A stretch of 6,632 nucleotides of DNA, from contig JAGRJB010000300.1 in assembly GCA_020442965.1 (NCBI GenBank), positions 1 to 6,632 of the forward strand, read 5' to 3'. The notes beneath the pieces are model-generated. The model had not been told where the DNA came from. It saw only the letters and a list, made by a program, of their open reading frames with translations, and made no database searches. The translations under genes and the position numbers were made by a program. The DNA is from Pseudomonadales bacterium (GTDB lineage Bacteria > Pseudomonadota > Gammaproteobacteria > Steroidobacterales > Steroidobacteraceae). Positions 1 through 6,574 of the stretch are shown piece by piece. Positions within the stretch are counted from its first letter, which is position 1, and each line of letters starts with the position of its first letter.

Positions 1-279
1 TACTGGGTGCCGTCGATCGCGCCCTCAGGACTTGCGTATCTGACAAGTGACAAGTACGGCAAGGATTGGCGAGGCAGCTTTTTCGTCGGCTCGCTCAAAT
101 TTCGCTTTGTCACGCGTGTGCCTGTCGCCATGGCCGCGACGGCAGCGACCGCTGGCACAGAAGAGCGTGTAATCGAACTCGGGCAGCGCGTCCGTGATAT
201 CAGACAAGGGCCCGACGGCCTGTTGTATGTCCTGACGGAGGACGCGCGCGGGCGAATCGTGCGGCTCGATCCGCAGTGA
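1..279 (+). CDS. PQQ-dependent sugar (aldose) dehydrogenase, C-terminal part
   Basis: This is the 3' end of a gene that enters from the left edge; 92 codons remain before the TGA. The reading frame is open from base 1, beginning Tyr-Trp-Val-Pro. The segment PSIAPSGLAYLT followed by WRGSFFVGSL, and the closing RVRDIRQGPDGLLYVLTED...GRIVRLDP, match the last blades of the GSDH six-bladed beta-propeller family (E. coli YliI, soluble glucose dehydrogenases). Family members are normally exported to the periplasm, bind PQQ and calcium, and oxidise aldoses to lactones, passing electrons to the respiratory chain. The signal peptide and most PQQ ligands lie outside the window, so substrate and export cannot be judged here. 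Its stop codon overlaps the GTG start of the next gene (GTGA), which implies co-transcription. An internal ATG at 130 is not a credible start, because homology begins before it. Confidence 0.9.
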   Translation, partial: YWVPSIAPSGLAYLTSDKYGKDWRGSFFVGSLKFRFVTRVPVAMAATAATAGTEERVIELGQRVRDIRQGPDGLLYVLTEDARGRIVRLDPQ

Positions 280-1226
280 CTGGGAGAGCCGTAGCCTGCG
301 TCGGCGTCGGCAACGTCGGTCGCGCCTGGGCCATCGTATTTGCACGCGCCGGCCTGACAGTTCGACTGTTCGACTGCGCAGCTGCATCGATCGAGCAGCG
401 CGCACTGCCGGCCATTCGACAAAGCGTTAACGATTTGGCGGCCGCGCAACTCATCGAAGATCCCGAGCGGGTACTGAGCAGACTCGAACCAGCCGCATCA
501 CTTGCAGCCGCCGTCGCGAACGTGAGCTATGTTCAAGAAAGCGTGCGCGAGGACCTTGCCGTCAAACGAGCGGTGTTCGACCAGTTGGGACGATTCGCGC
601 CTTCTGATGCCATTCTGGCCAGTTCGACGTCCGCCATCGCCGGCTCCCGGTTCCTGGATGCGGCTACCCACCCCGAGCGCTGTCTGGTGGCTCATCCCGT
701 GAATCCGCCGTATCTCATACCCCTTGTGGAAATCTGCCCTACGCCCTGGACGACGCCCGACACCCTCGCTCACTGCACGGCATTCATGAAGCAGGTAGGC
801 CAGGAACCGATCCACGTGCAGCGCGAGGTGCCCGGATTCATCCTGAATCGGTTGCAGTACACGTTAGTGGCAGAAGCCCTGCACCTGGTAGGCGAAGGCT
901 ACTGCTCCGCGGAAGACGTCGACAAGGTACTCAAGCACGGCCTCGCGCTGCGCTGGGCACTCATTGGTCCGTTCGAAGTGGCGCATCTCAACGCCACGGG
1001 TGGCTTTCAGGGGTTCGTCGATAATCTCGGTAGCATGATGCGTGCTGTCGCAAAAGATGCGCGCACCGATTATCAATGGGGCCCCGATCTGGCGACGAAG
1101 ATCCATCGCACGCTCACGCAGAAAACACCGCTCGATCGGCTATCGGCGCGCCAGGCCTGGCGCGACCGGCGCATCATGGCGCTCAGAAAACACTTGAGTG
1201 ACGCGGCCCAGCGGCTCGGCGACTAA
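276..1226 (+). CDS. 3-hydroxyacyl-CoA dehydrogenase family protein, lambda-crystallin / L-gulonate 3-dehydrogenase-like
   Basis: A complete 316-residue NAD-dependent 2-domain dehydrogenase, close to the length of mammalian CRYL1 (about 319). Residues 5-35 form a Rossmann start with GVGNVG (10-15) and an acidic Asp33 at the end of strand 2, as expected for NAD rather than NADP. The 3-hydroxyacyl-CoA dehydrogenase catalytic positions are present: Ser119 in SSTSAI, His140 in HPVNPPYLIPLVE, Glu152 twelve residues later, and Asn191 in GFILNRLQY. HPVNPPY, the C-terminal HGLALRWALIGPFEVAHLNA and the final W-R-D resemble lambda-crystallin/L-gulonate dehydrogenases more than fatty-acid HAD enzymes; L-carnitine dehydrogenase is another relative. 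The likely reaction is cytosolic oxidation of a 3-hydroxy acid or its CoA ester. The GTG start overlaps the upstream TGA, has no clear Shine-Dalgarno, and is the only start ahead of the Rossmann motif, so translational coupling is likely. The exact substrate is not decided by sequence. Confidence 0.9.
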   Translation: MTGRAVACVGVGNVGRAWAIVFARAGLTVRLFDCAAASIEQRALPAIRQSVNDLAAAQLIEDPERVLSRLEPAASLAAAVANVSYVQESVREDLAVKRAVFDQLGRFAPSDAILASSTSAIAGSRFLDAATHPERCLVAHPVNPPYLIPLVEICPTPWTTPDTLAHCTAFMKQVGQEPIHVQREVPGFILNRLQYTLVAEALHLVGEGYCSAEDVDKVLKHGLALRWALIGPFEVAHLNATGGFQGFVDNLGSMMRAVAKDARTDYQWGPDLATKIHRTLTQKTPLDRLSARQAWRDRRIMALRKHLSDAAQRLGD

Positions 1227-1285
1227 CCAGCTTTGTCCAGCGTCCAGTCACGGGCCTATGGCCGCGCTGTTTGGGGTGTCGGCAC

Positions 1286-1302
1286 TGGATCGCGTCGATC
1301 CA
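1286..1302. repeat. Inverted repeat between convergent genes
   Basis: TGGATCG-CGT-CGATCCA is a perfect 7-bp stem with a 3-base loop, in the 107-bp gap between the convergent dehydrogenase and YdeI-like genes. It could act as a transcript end for either strand, but no T-run follows on either side, so a classical intrinsic terminator is not supported. Nothing else in this gap looks functional beyond a short GGCC-TAT-GGCC hairpin at 1253-1263. Confidence 0.3.
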
Positions 1303-1333
1303 TCGGTCCCGTCGGTAAGGTCGACTTGAATAC

Positions 1334-1642
1334 CTACTGTTTCGACCTTCCGCCTATCAACACTTCTTGCTGCCATTTGCTGGGCTTTTTGTCGGTGCGA
1401 TGAATACAGCCTGCCCAACAGCACGGGCGTTTTTGCCCTGCGAGAAGTTCCTCGACAGTTCGCCTGATGCGCCTAACACGAGTCTTTTCCTGTTTTGCAT
1501 CTTCAACCCAGCAGATGAACTCGTTTCGGGCGATTGGCGTCAGGTTTTCCCAGAGGTTGGCGATATCTCTTGTTTCGATCAACGCATCGACTAAGTCAGC
1601 AGGCAACTCGTGGACGAGACCACCTGAAATTGTCTTTTTCAC
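1334..1642 (-). CDS. YdeI/OmpD-associated (OmdA) family small protein
   Basis: A complete 102-residue protein read from GTG at 1642 to TAG. Residues 12-70 carry the OmdA/YdeI pattern: LPADLVDAL, then LWENLTPIARNEFICWVEDAKQ, then TRVRRIRRTVEELLAG. Trp31, Trp45 and the Ala-Lys...Thr-Arg...Arg-Arg-Ile core are the family's recognisable positions. The tail RPCCWAGCIHR (72-82) has Cys74, Cys75, Cys79 and His81, a possible metal-binding or redox cluster. Short stand-alone versions ending this way occur in bacteria, but their biochemical role is unknown; the name derives from links to porin regulation and peptide resistance in enterics. There is no signal peptide or membrane segment, so it is probably cytosolic. 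An AGG lies 8 bases before the GTG. Hand-counted GC is about 51%, clearly below the neighbouring genes, which hints at a separate origin. It is divergent from the YcaQ gene. Confidence 0.82.
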   Translation of the reverse strand: MKKTISGGLVHELPADLVDALIETRDIANLWENLTPIARNEFICWVEDAKQEKTRVRRIRRTVEELLAGQKRPCCWAGCIHRTDKKPSKWQQEVLIGGRSKQ

Positions 1643-1648
1643 ATCGTT

Positions 1649-1676
1649 AACCTAGCAAATGGGTCCTGCCTGTCAA
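1649..1676 (-). promoter_or_regulatory. Candidate sigma70-type promoter for the YdeI-like gene
   Basis: Read on the minus strand, a perfect -35 hexamer TTGACA (1676-1671) is followed by 16 bases and then TAGGTT (1654-1649), a weak 3-of-6 match to a -10. Transcription would begin near 1642, exactly at the GTG start, giving a leaderless mRNA. The AGG that could serve as a Shine-Dalgarno lies inside the proposed -10, so promoter and ribosome site cannot both be right as drawn. Confidence 0.4.
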
Positions 1677-1695
1677 TCGCTGGCCTAACGTGACG

Positions 1696-1710
1696 TGATG
1701 CATGGCATCA
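1696..1710. repeat. Short palindrome (TGATGC-ATG-GCATCA) in the divergent intergenic region
   Basis: A perfect 6-bp inverted repeat separated by ATG lies between the divergent YdeI-like and YcaQ-like genes. It is preceded by a tandem ACGTG pair at 1688-1697. The most upstream possible YcaQ start (ATG at 1702) sits in its loop. It could be an operator half-site pair or a chance repeat; no regulator is encoded next to it. Confidence 0.3.
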
Positions 1711-1743
1711 TCGGCGCGCTGCGACTCGCTCTGGAATACGCGC

Positions 1744-2838
1744 ATGCCCAAGATGACCCTGGACCACCTGCGTCGCTATGCCGTTGCGCGCACGCTGTTC
1801 AAGCCCACGACACTCGGGCTGGCCATCAAGCAGCTCGGCTTCTTGCAAGCTGACCCGATCCGCGCACCGGCGCGGGCGCAGGACCTCACACTGCGCCACC
1901 GCGTGAACGGCTACCGCGCCGGGGACCTTGAAAGGCGCTACCCGCGGCTCGCCGTGGAGGAAGACTACCTCGTCAATTACGGCTTCCTGCCACGCGAACA
2001 CCTGGCGCTGATGCACCCGCGCGTGGCGGCAAGGCCGTGGGACAAAGCCACTCAGGGAAAGGCCGCCGACGTACTTGCTTTCGTCCGCGAACGCGGCTGC
2101 GTACATCCTCGCGAAGTGGAAAAGCAATTCGCCCACGGTCGAATCAAGAGCTACTGGGGAGGTTCGTCCAGCGCCAGTACGCAGCTGCTCGATCACATGC
2201 ACTACCGCGGCCTGCTGCGCGTGGCGCGACGTGACGGTGGCACACGCGTGTACGAATTGGCCGGCCACCTGCCGAGCGACGACAGCCCCGCCGCGCAGAT
2301 GAAACGCTCGGCCGCGCTGCTTGAGCTGGTGGTGCGCAAGTATGCCCCGCTGCCCGCGAGAAGCCTGACTTACCTCGCGCGCCTGCTGCGTTACGGCGCA
2401 CCACACCTCGCCGAACACACCCAGGCTGCGATGCTCCTCGCGCACGAGCGCCTGTCCAGCATGCAACTCGACGGCACCCTCTGGTACTGGCCGGCCAACG
2501 AGAACCCTGCCTCGCCAAAATATGCGCCCGATGATCGGGTGCGCCTGCTCGCGCCCTTCGACCCGGTGGTCTGGGATCGCACGCGCTTCAAGCTGCTCTG
2601 GGGCTGGACGTACAAGTTCGAAGCCTACACGCCGCCCTCCAAACGCAAGCTGGGCTATTACGCGCTGCCGCTGCTGCGCGGCGAACGGGTGATCGGCTGG
2701 GGCAACCTGTCGTTGGTCGACGGCAAGCTCACGAGTACGCTCGGCTTTGCCGACAAGGCACCTCGTGATGCGGCGTTCAAGAATGCGTGGGCCGAGGAAC
2801 TGGAGCGCATGCACGTGTTCCTGGGGCTGCACGACTGA
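1744..2838 (+). CDS. YcaQ-family winged-helix DNA glycosylase (crosslink-repair type)
   Basis: A 364-residue HTH_42 (PF06224) protein. E. coli YcaQ (AlkX) and Streptomyces AlkZ in this family remove bulky alkylated bases and unhook interstrand DNA crosslinks. The N-terminal helix MTLDHLRRYAVARTLF is followed by LGFLQADPIRAPARAQDL, where Gln35 and Asp37 form the Q-x-D catalytic motif of the YcaQ/AlkX branch (AlkZ has Q-x-Q). Further family marks are EEDYLVNYGFLP (about 72-83), LLAPFDPVVWDRTRF (268-282), WGWTYKFEAYTPPSKRKLGYYALPLL and GWGNLSLVDGKL near the C-terminus. I chose ATG 1744 because GGA lies 8 bases upstream. ATG 1702 adds 14 unlike residues and sits inside a palindrome; ATG 1753 is also possible. 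High-GC codon use fits the host. It is convergent with rlmKL. Enzyme activity and lesion specificity are inferred from the family. Confidence 0.88.
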   Translation: MPKMTLDHLRRYAVARTLFKPTTLGLAIKQLGFLQADPIRAPARAQDLTLRHRVNGYRAGDLERRYPRLAVEEDYLVNYGFLPREHLALMHPRVAARPWDKATQGKAADVLAFVRERGCVHPREVEKQFAHGRIKSYWGGSSSASTQLLDHMHYRGLLRVARRDGGTRVYELAGHLPSDDSPAAQMKRSAALLELVVRKYAPLPARSLTYLARLLRYGAPHLAEHTQAAMLLAHERLSSMQLDGTLWYWPANENPASPKYAPDDRVRLLAPFDPVVWDRTRFKLLWGWTYKFEAYTPPSKRKLGYYALPLLRGERVIGWGNLSLVDGKLTSTLGFADKAPRDAAFKNAWAEELERMHVFLGLHD

Positions 2839-2868
2839 GTTGCTACGCGCGTCAAGCCCGAGGAATTG

Positions 2869-2910
2869 CCGTAGTTGCAAGCTGTCGATCGACGACAACT
2901 CGGTCTACGG
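2869..2910. repeat. Nested inverted repeat between convergent ycaQ-like and rlmKL genes
   Basis: Three nested complementary pairs occupy most of the 87-bp gap: CCGTAG (2869-2874) with CTACGG (2905-2910), AGTTG (2873-2877) with CAACT (2896-2900), and the perfect 10-bp palindrome GTCGATCGAC (2884-2893). The first two overlap by two bases, so they cannot both be fully paired at once. The position suits a bidirectional transcript end, but no T-tract is present on either strand, so it is recorded as a repeat and not as a terminator. Confidence 0.3.
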
Positions 2911-2925
2911 GGTGCCGGGAACGGA

Positions 2926-5100
2926 TCAACCCTTGTGTCGAATCTCAAAACAACGATGAATCCTCGGATTGCGTATGAAATCCTTCGGAATCGTCGCTTG
3001 AGTAATGTCGACAACGGCGTACCGCTCAGCCAGCGGCGCATCGAGTTTGAAGCGCTGCGCATTGCACGAAAAGACCAACAATCCGGCAGGCGCCAGAATC
3101 GCCATGCAACGATGAATCAGATCGGCGTGATCGCGCTCAACGTCGAGCACATCTTGCATACGCTTGCTGTTTGAGAACGTCGGTGGGTCGAGAAAGATCA
3201 GATCGAACCGCGCACGCGCCGCCACGGCACCCTTGAGCCAGCCAATGCAGTCGTCTTGTATGAACTCGTGCTCGCGTCCAGACAAGCCGTTCACGGTTAG
3301 ATTACGTTGCGCCCAATCGAGGTACGTTGCTGACATGTCAATCGTCGTGGTCGATCGTGCACGACCGGCAGCCGCGTACACGGTAGCGGTTCCCGTATAG
3401 GCAAACAGATTCAGGAAGCGCCTGCGTACCGCCGCGGAGCGCAGCCGCGCACGGGTTGGTCGGTGATCGAGAAACAATCCGGTATCGAGGTAGTCGGTAA
3501 AATTGACGTAGAACTGCAGGCCAGCCTCCTCTACCAGCACGAACTGCTTGGCGTCGGCGAGCTTTTGATACTGATCCCCGCGAGCGGTCTTGCGGCGCAT
3601 ACGCAAATGGATGCGATCGGCCGGAACGCCGGTCGCGCCCGGAAGTGCCGCGAGCGCTTCGTTGCGCCGGCGCACCACCGCATCGGCTTCGATCGATGAG
3701 GGTGCCGCGTATTCCTGAACATAGAGCCACACGCGCTCACCGTTCGCCTCGGCATAGCGATCAATCGCGAATGAATACTCGGGCATGTCAGCGTCGTAGA
3801 GTCGGTAGCAACTGACGCTTTCGCGTTTGACCCACGGCGCGAGCGCCTTCAAATTCTTGGCTATGCGGTTCGCGAACATCTTCGCGCCCGCTGACTCAGC
3901 GAACGACGGCTCGATACGCGCCGTCTGTGACTTGTGGATCAGCGACCGCGACTGCTCTGCCGTCACGTGCACGCGCAACAGACGACACTCGAGAGCGCCG
4001 TTCCAAATGGTGTGCACTCGCTCGGCCCGAATGCCGAGCTCAAGACCAAGGTCCGCGCTGCCTGCTAACACGGCGGCTCGCCAGCCGTCGAAATGGGTGC
4101 GTAGCGTTGCGCCCAACTCGCGCATCAACTGAGCGGCACGTTGGCGATCCTCGAGCCGCACACCGTACGGCGGATTGGTAGCCAAGAACCCCGCTGCGGA
4201 CCCCGCCGGACGCGCGGCAGACAGCGCCGCGGGCTCGAACGTAACAGCATGCTGAAAGCCCGCACGGGCCGCGTTAGCCCGAGCGACATCCAGGACATGC
4301 GGATCAGCGTCACACCCGCGCACAACACCACGCAACGGTCGTTCGCGCGCTGCCGCCGCCTCGCGAACTCGCTGCCAGAGCTCAGGATCGTGGCCACGCC
4401 AACCGAGAAAGCCAAAATAGTCGCGTCTCATCCCCGGCGCACGGTGCGCGGCGATGAGCGCAGCCTCGATTACGAGCGTCCCGGCGCCGCACATGGGGTC
4501 GAGAAACTCAACGCCGTGTTCGCAATACGCGGGCCAACCCGCGCGCACCAACAAGCCAGCGGCAAGATTCTCGCGCAACGGAGCTTCGCCGGCTTCAGTG
4601 CGATAGCCGCGCCGATGCAATCCCTCGCCAGACAGGTCGATCGAAACAACGATGCGGCGACCGTTGGCGTGTGCATGCACACGCACGGAAGGTCTCTCGG
4701 CGGTAACGTTCGGGCGTGCCCCGGTTGCTTCGCGCAATCGATCGCAGATTGCATCCTTCAGCCGCAGCGCCCCGAAACCGGTATGAGTGATCGTGGGGTG
4801 TCGACCGCTGAAATCGCAGGCGAGCGTACCCGTGGGATCGACGTGCTCGGTCCAAGGTATCTCGCGGGCGCGCGCATAAAACTGGGCTTCATCTGCCGCA
4901 TCGAACTCCGCCACCACCAGGAACAAGCGGCTCGCGATGCGCGACTCGAGACAGACGCGATAGGCGGTTTCAAGCGTGCCTTGCAAATCCACGCCGACGG
5001 TCCGCTCGCGTACGGCGCCAGCGCCAAGCTCGGCAAGTTCGCGCGCTAACAAATCGCCGAAGCCGCGCGCTGCGCTGGCGATTAAGCGCAGCTGGTTCAC
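2926..5100 (-). CDS. rlmL: Bifunctional 23S rRNA methyltransferase RlmKL (m2G2445 / m7G2069)
   Basis: A 724-residue cytosolic SAM-dependent enzyme; E. coli RlmKL is 702. The N-terminal half is RlmL: a THUMP RNA-binding region in the first 160 residues, then a Rossmann methyltransferase with DPMCGAGT (201-208) and the amino-methylating motif NPPY (309-312), which makes m2G2445. The C-terminal half is RlmK: FTDYLDTGLFLDHRPTR, LFAYTGTATVYAA (from 565) and DPPTFSNSKRM (from 638), which makes m7G2069. Both sites lie in the peptidyl transferase region of 23S rRNA. I chose GTG 5100 because it gives MNQLRLIASAARGFGDLLARE, which lines up with the short E. coli N-terminus (MNSLFASTARGLEELL), and because it follows the upstream TGA by one base. 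A TTG at 5139 would add 13 unlike residues and overlap the upstream gene by 38 bases. No strong Shine-Dalgarno precedes either start, which suits translational coupling. Confidence 0.95.
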   Translation of the reverse strand: MNQLRLIASAARGFGDLLARELAELGAGAVRERTVGVDLQGTLETAYRVCLESRIASRLFLVVAEFDAADEAQFYARAREIPWTEHVDPTGTLACDFSGRHPTITHTGFGALRLKDAICDRLREATGARPNVTAERPSVRVHAHANGRRIVVSIDLSGEGLHRRGYRTEAGEAPLRENLAAGLLVRAGWPAYCEHGVEFLDPMCGAGTLVIEAALIAAHRAPGMRRDYFGFLGWRGHDPELWQRVREAAAARERPLRGVVRGCDADPHVLDVARANAARAGFQHAVTFEPAALSAARPAGSAAGFLATNPPYGVRLEDRQRAAQLMRELGATLRTHFDGWRAAVLAGSADLGLELGIRAERVHTIWNGALECRLLRVHVTAEQSRSLIHKSQTARIEPSFAESAGAKMFANRIAKNLKALAPWVKRESVSCYRLYDADMPEYSFAIDRYAEANGERVWLYVQEYAAPSSIEADAVVRRRNEALAALPGATGVPADRIHLRMRRKTARGDQYQKLADAKQFVLVEEAGLQFYVNFTDYLDTGLFLDHRPTRARLRSAAVRRRFLNLFAYTGTATVYAAAGRARSTTTIDMSATYLDWAQRNLTVNGLSGREHEFIQDDCIGWLKGAVAARARFDLIFLDPPTFSNSKRMQDVLDVERDHADLIHRCMAILAPAGLLVFSCNAQRFKLDAPLAERYAVVDITQATIPKDFIRNPRIHRCFEIRHKG

Positions 5101-5101
5101 G

Positions 5102-6574
5102 TCAGGAGTGGTCGCCGGCGACGATTGGATCGAATGCAACGTCGCTTCTGCGCGCGCGCGTCAGCGGCTTCACGCGGTGACGCTCACTGCCGATTGCACG
5201 CGTCAGGATACGATAGCTGTCGATATCGAAAGACGATGAATCGAAGGCAGTCGATCGTTCGATCAGCTCTGCGACAGTTGAGTGATCAATCCCATCGTCG
5301 TGGGCCGACTCGATTGTGGCCAGGTGTTGCCACACGTCGATCACGTGGATCTGAGCGACCCCGCCAGCGCGCGATTCACACACCATGACAGGGCCTTCAA
5401 ATGGCCAGCGCTTCAACTGCTCGCGAATCAGGCCCAATTTGACGCGCGTCATGTGCCGAGCAGGCGATTCGAGACCCAGGCACACACCGCTGCAGCGTTG
5501 CAGTTGATAGCCGAAGCACGAACCCTCGCCGGCCTCCAGCCCTAACAGCTTCAGGCACCAGTCGTTGGTGCGTGCCAATGTAGTGAGCGCTTTGCGTGCG
5601 GCGCGCTCACTGCGGTACAAACCGAAAGCATGCCCCGCGCGCAGTGCGGCAGGGTCAAGGGGCGCCAGACGCGGCGGCGCGGCGGAATCATCGAGCAGCC
5701 AACTCAACTGCTCGCCAGCGCCGCGCAATCGCCGGTTATACACCGGCTGCTCGCGGCGCACGATCTGCGCCTCGAGTAGCAAGGCACCCAACTCGCCCGC
5801 CGTTTCCTGCCAGGCCACGCGCTGGGTCTGCGCTGCGAGTCGCTGCGACTTGCCGTCTTTCGCAGCACCGCCAAAATGACCGAGCACCCGCTGACGGATA
5901 TTGAGCGCCTTGCCCACATAAAGCAGCGCGTCTCCTTCCCCGTAGAAGCGATACACGCCCGGTGCTTCGGGCAATTCATCGGACAGGGTCGGCGGCAACT
6001 GTGCAGGCAGAGCGCCGCTCTGCGACGCGTCTTGCAGTGCGCGCTCGAGCGTGGGTTGCGCCCATTGCAGGCGCATCTTGCGCCAAAACTGCCAGAGCGC
6101 ATTCGCATCGGGCATGGCGCGGTGGCGCGACGCCATATCAAGAGCGTGTCTTTCGATCAGCGCATCGAGATTGTGCCGGCGTTGCTCGGGATAGAGCGCC
6201 CGCGACAACTTGACCGTGCAGAGCACCGGCGCGCGCCACTTGCGATCGAGGTTCGCAAACTCCCGGCGGATGAATCCGTAATCAAAGCGGGCGTTGTGGG
6301 CGATAAAGAGCCGACCCGCCAAACGCTCCCGCAGTTCGTTTGCGATCGATGAGAAATCCGGTGCGTCCGCAAGCATCTCGTTAGTGATGCCGGTGAGCTG
6401 CTGAATGGCGGGCGGCACCGCAACACCCGGATTGACGAGCACACTCCATTTGAAATCGAGCTTGTCACCCGTCGCACCTATCACGGCGACTTCCGTGATG
6501 CGATGGTAGGCTGGATGTCCACCGGTCGTTTCGATATCGACAAACGCAACCGGTGCGTCGAACAACTTGCTCAA
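5102..6574 (-). CDS. DEDDh 3'-5' exonuclease fused to Cho/UvrC-like GIY-YIG endonuclease
   Basis: A 490-residue two-nuclease fusion. Residues 8-165 are a DnaQ-type exonuclease with all DEDDh acids: Asp13 and Glu15 in FVDIETTGG, Asp98 in IAHNARFDYGF, His151 and Asp156 in HRAMPDA. After a linker (about 166-200), residues 203-290 form a GIY-YIG nuclease: GVY (206-208), LLYVGKA (217-223), Arg229, catalytic Glu268 in GALLLEAQIV and Asn280 in PVYNRRLR. Cys340, 353, 361 and 365 follow, with spacing like the UvrC/Cho cysteine set. The C-terminal part, with HVIDVWQHLATIES, resembles Cho. No UvrB-binding UVR motif, RNase H-like 5'-incision domain or helix-hairpin-helix is visible, so a Cho-like 3' incision in nucleotide excision repair plus exonucleolytic trimming is the likely role. 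TTG 6574 is the chosen start: Asp13 lies 12 residues on, and it overlaps the upstream stop as TTGA. It is coupled to rlmKL downstream. Confidence 0.9.
   Translation of the reverse strand: MSKLFDAPVAFVDIETTGGHPAYHRITEVAVIGATGDKLDFKWSVLVNPGVAVPPAIQQLTGITNEMLADAPDFSSIANELRERLAGRLFIAHNARFDYGFIRREFANLDRKWRAPVLCTVKLSRALYPEQRRHNLDALIERHALDMASRHRAMPDANALWQFWRKMRLQWAQPTLERALQDASQSGALPAQLPPTLSDELPEAPGVYRFYGEGDALLYVGKALNIRQRVLGHFGGAAKDGKSQRLAAQTQRVAWQETAGELGALLLEAQIVRREQPVYNRRLRGAGEQLSWLLDDSAAPPRLAPLDPAALRAGHAFGLYRSERAARKALTTLARTNDWCLKLLGLEAGEGSCFGYQLQRCSGVCLGLESPARHMTRVKLGLIREQLKRWPFEGPVMVCESRAGGVAQIHVIDVWQHLATIESAHDDGIDHSTVAELIERSTAFDSSSFDIDSYRILTRAIGSERHRVKPLTRARRSDVAFDPIVAGDHS

Noticed and set aside
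1286..1302. Intrinsic terminator
   Set aside because: The 7-bp hairpin is real, but there is no T-run after it on either strand; kept only as an inverted repeat.
1367..1655. Two overlapping plus-strand small frames (75 and 62 codons) opposite the YdeI-like gene
   Set aside because: Neither has a recognisable domain, while the minus-strand frame matches the OmdA/YdeI pattern through most of its length.
1708..2898. A 396-codon open frame on the minus strand opposite the YcaQ-like gene
   Set aside because: It mirrors a well-recognised gene in GC-rich DNA; its translation has no recognisable domain, and the plus-strand protein matches its family from end to end.
4141..5049. A 302-codon open frame on the plus strand opposite rlmKL
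   Set aside because: It lies wholly inside the RlmL half of a clear RlmKL frame, and its translation is rich in Arg and Ala with no family pattern.
5876..6352. A 158-codon plus-strand frame opposite the exonuclease region
   Set aside because: The opposite strand encodes the intact DEDDh and GIY-YIG motifs; this frame shows no motif of its own.
1744..6574. A single crosslink-repair island combining YcaQ and the Cho-like fusion
   Set aside because: The two genes are on opposite strands, in separate transcripts, and split by rlmKL, so a shared unit is not supported by the layout.
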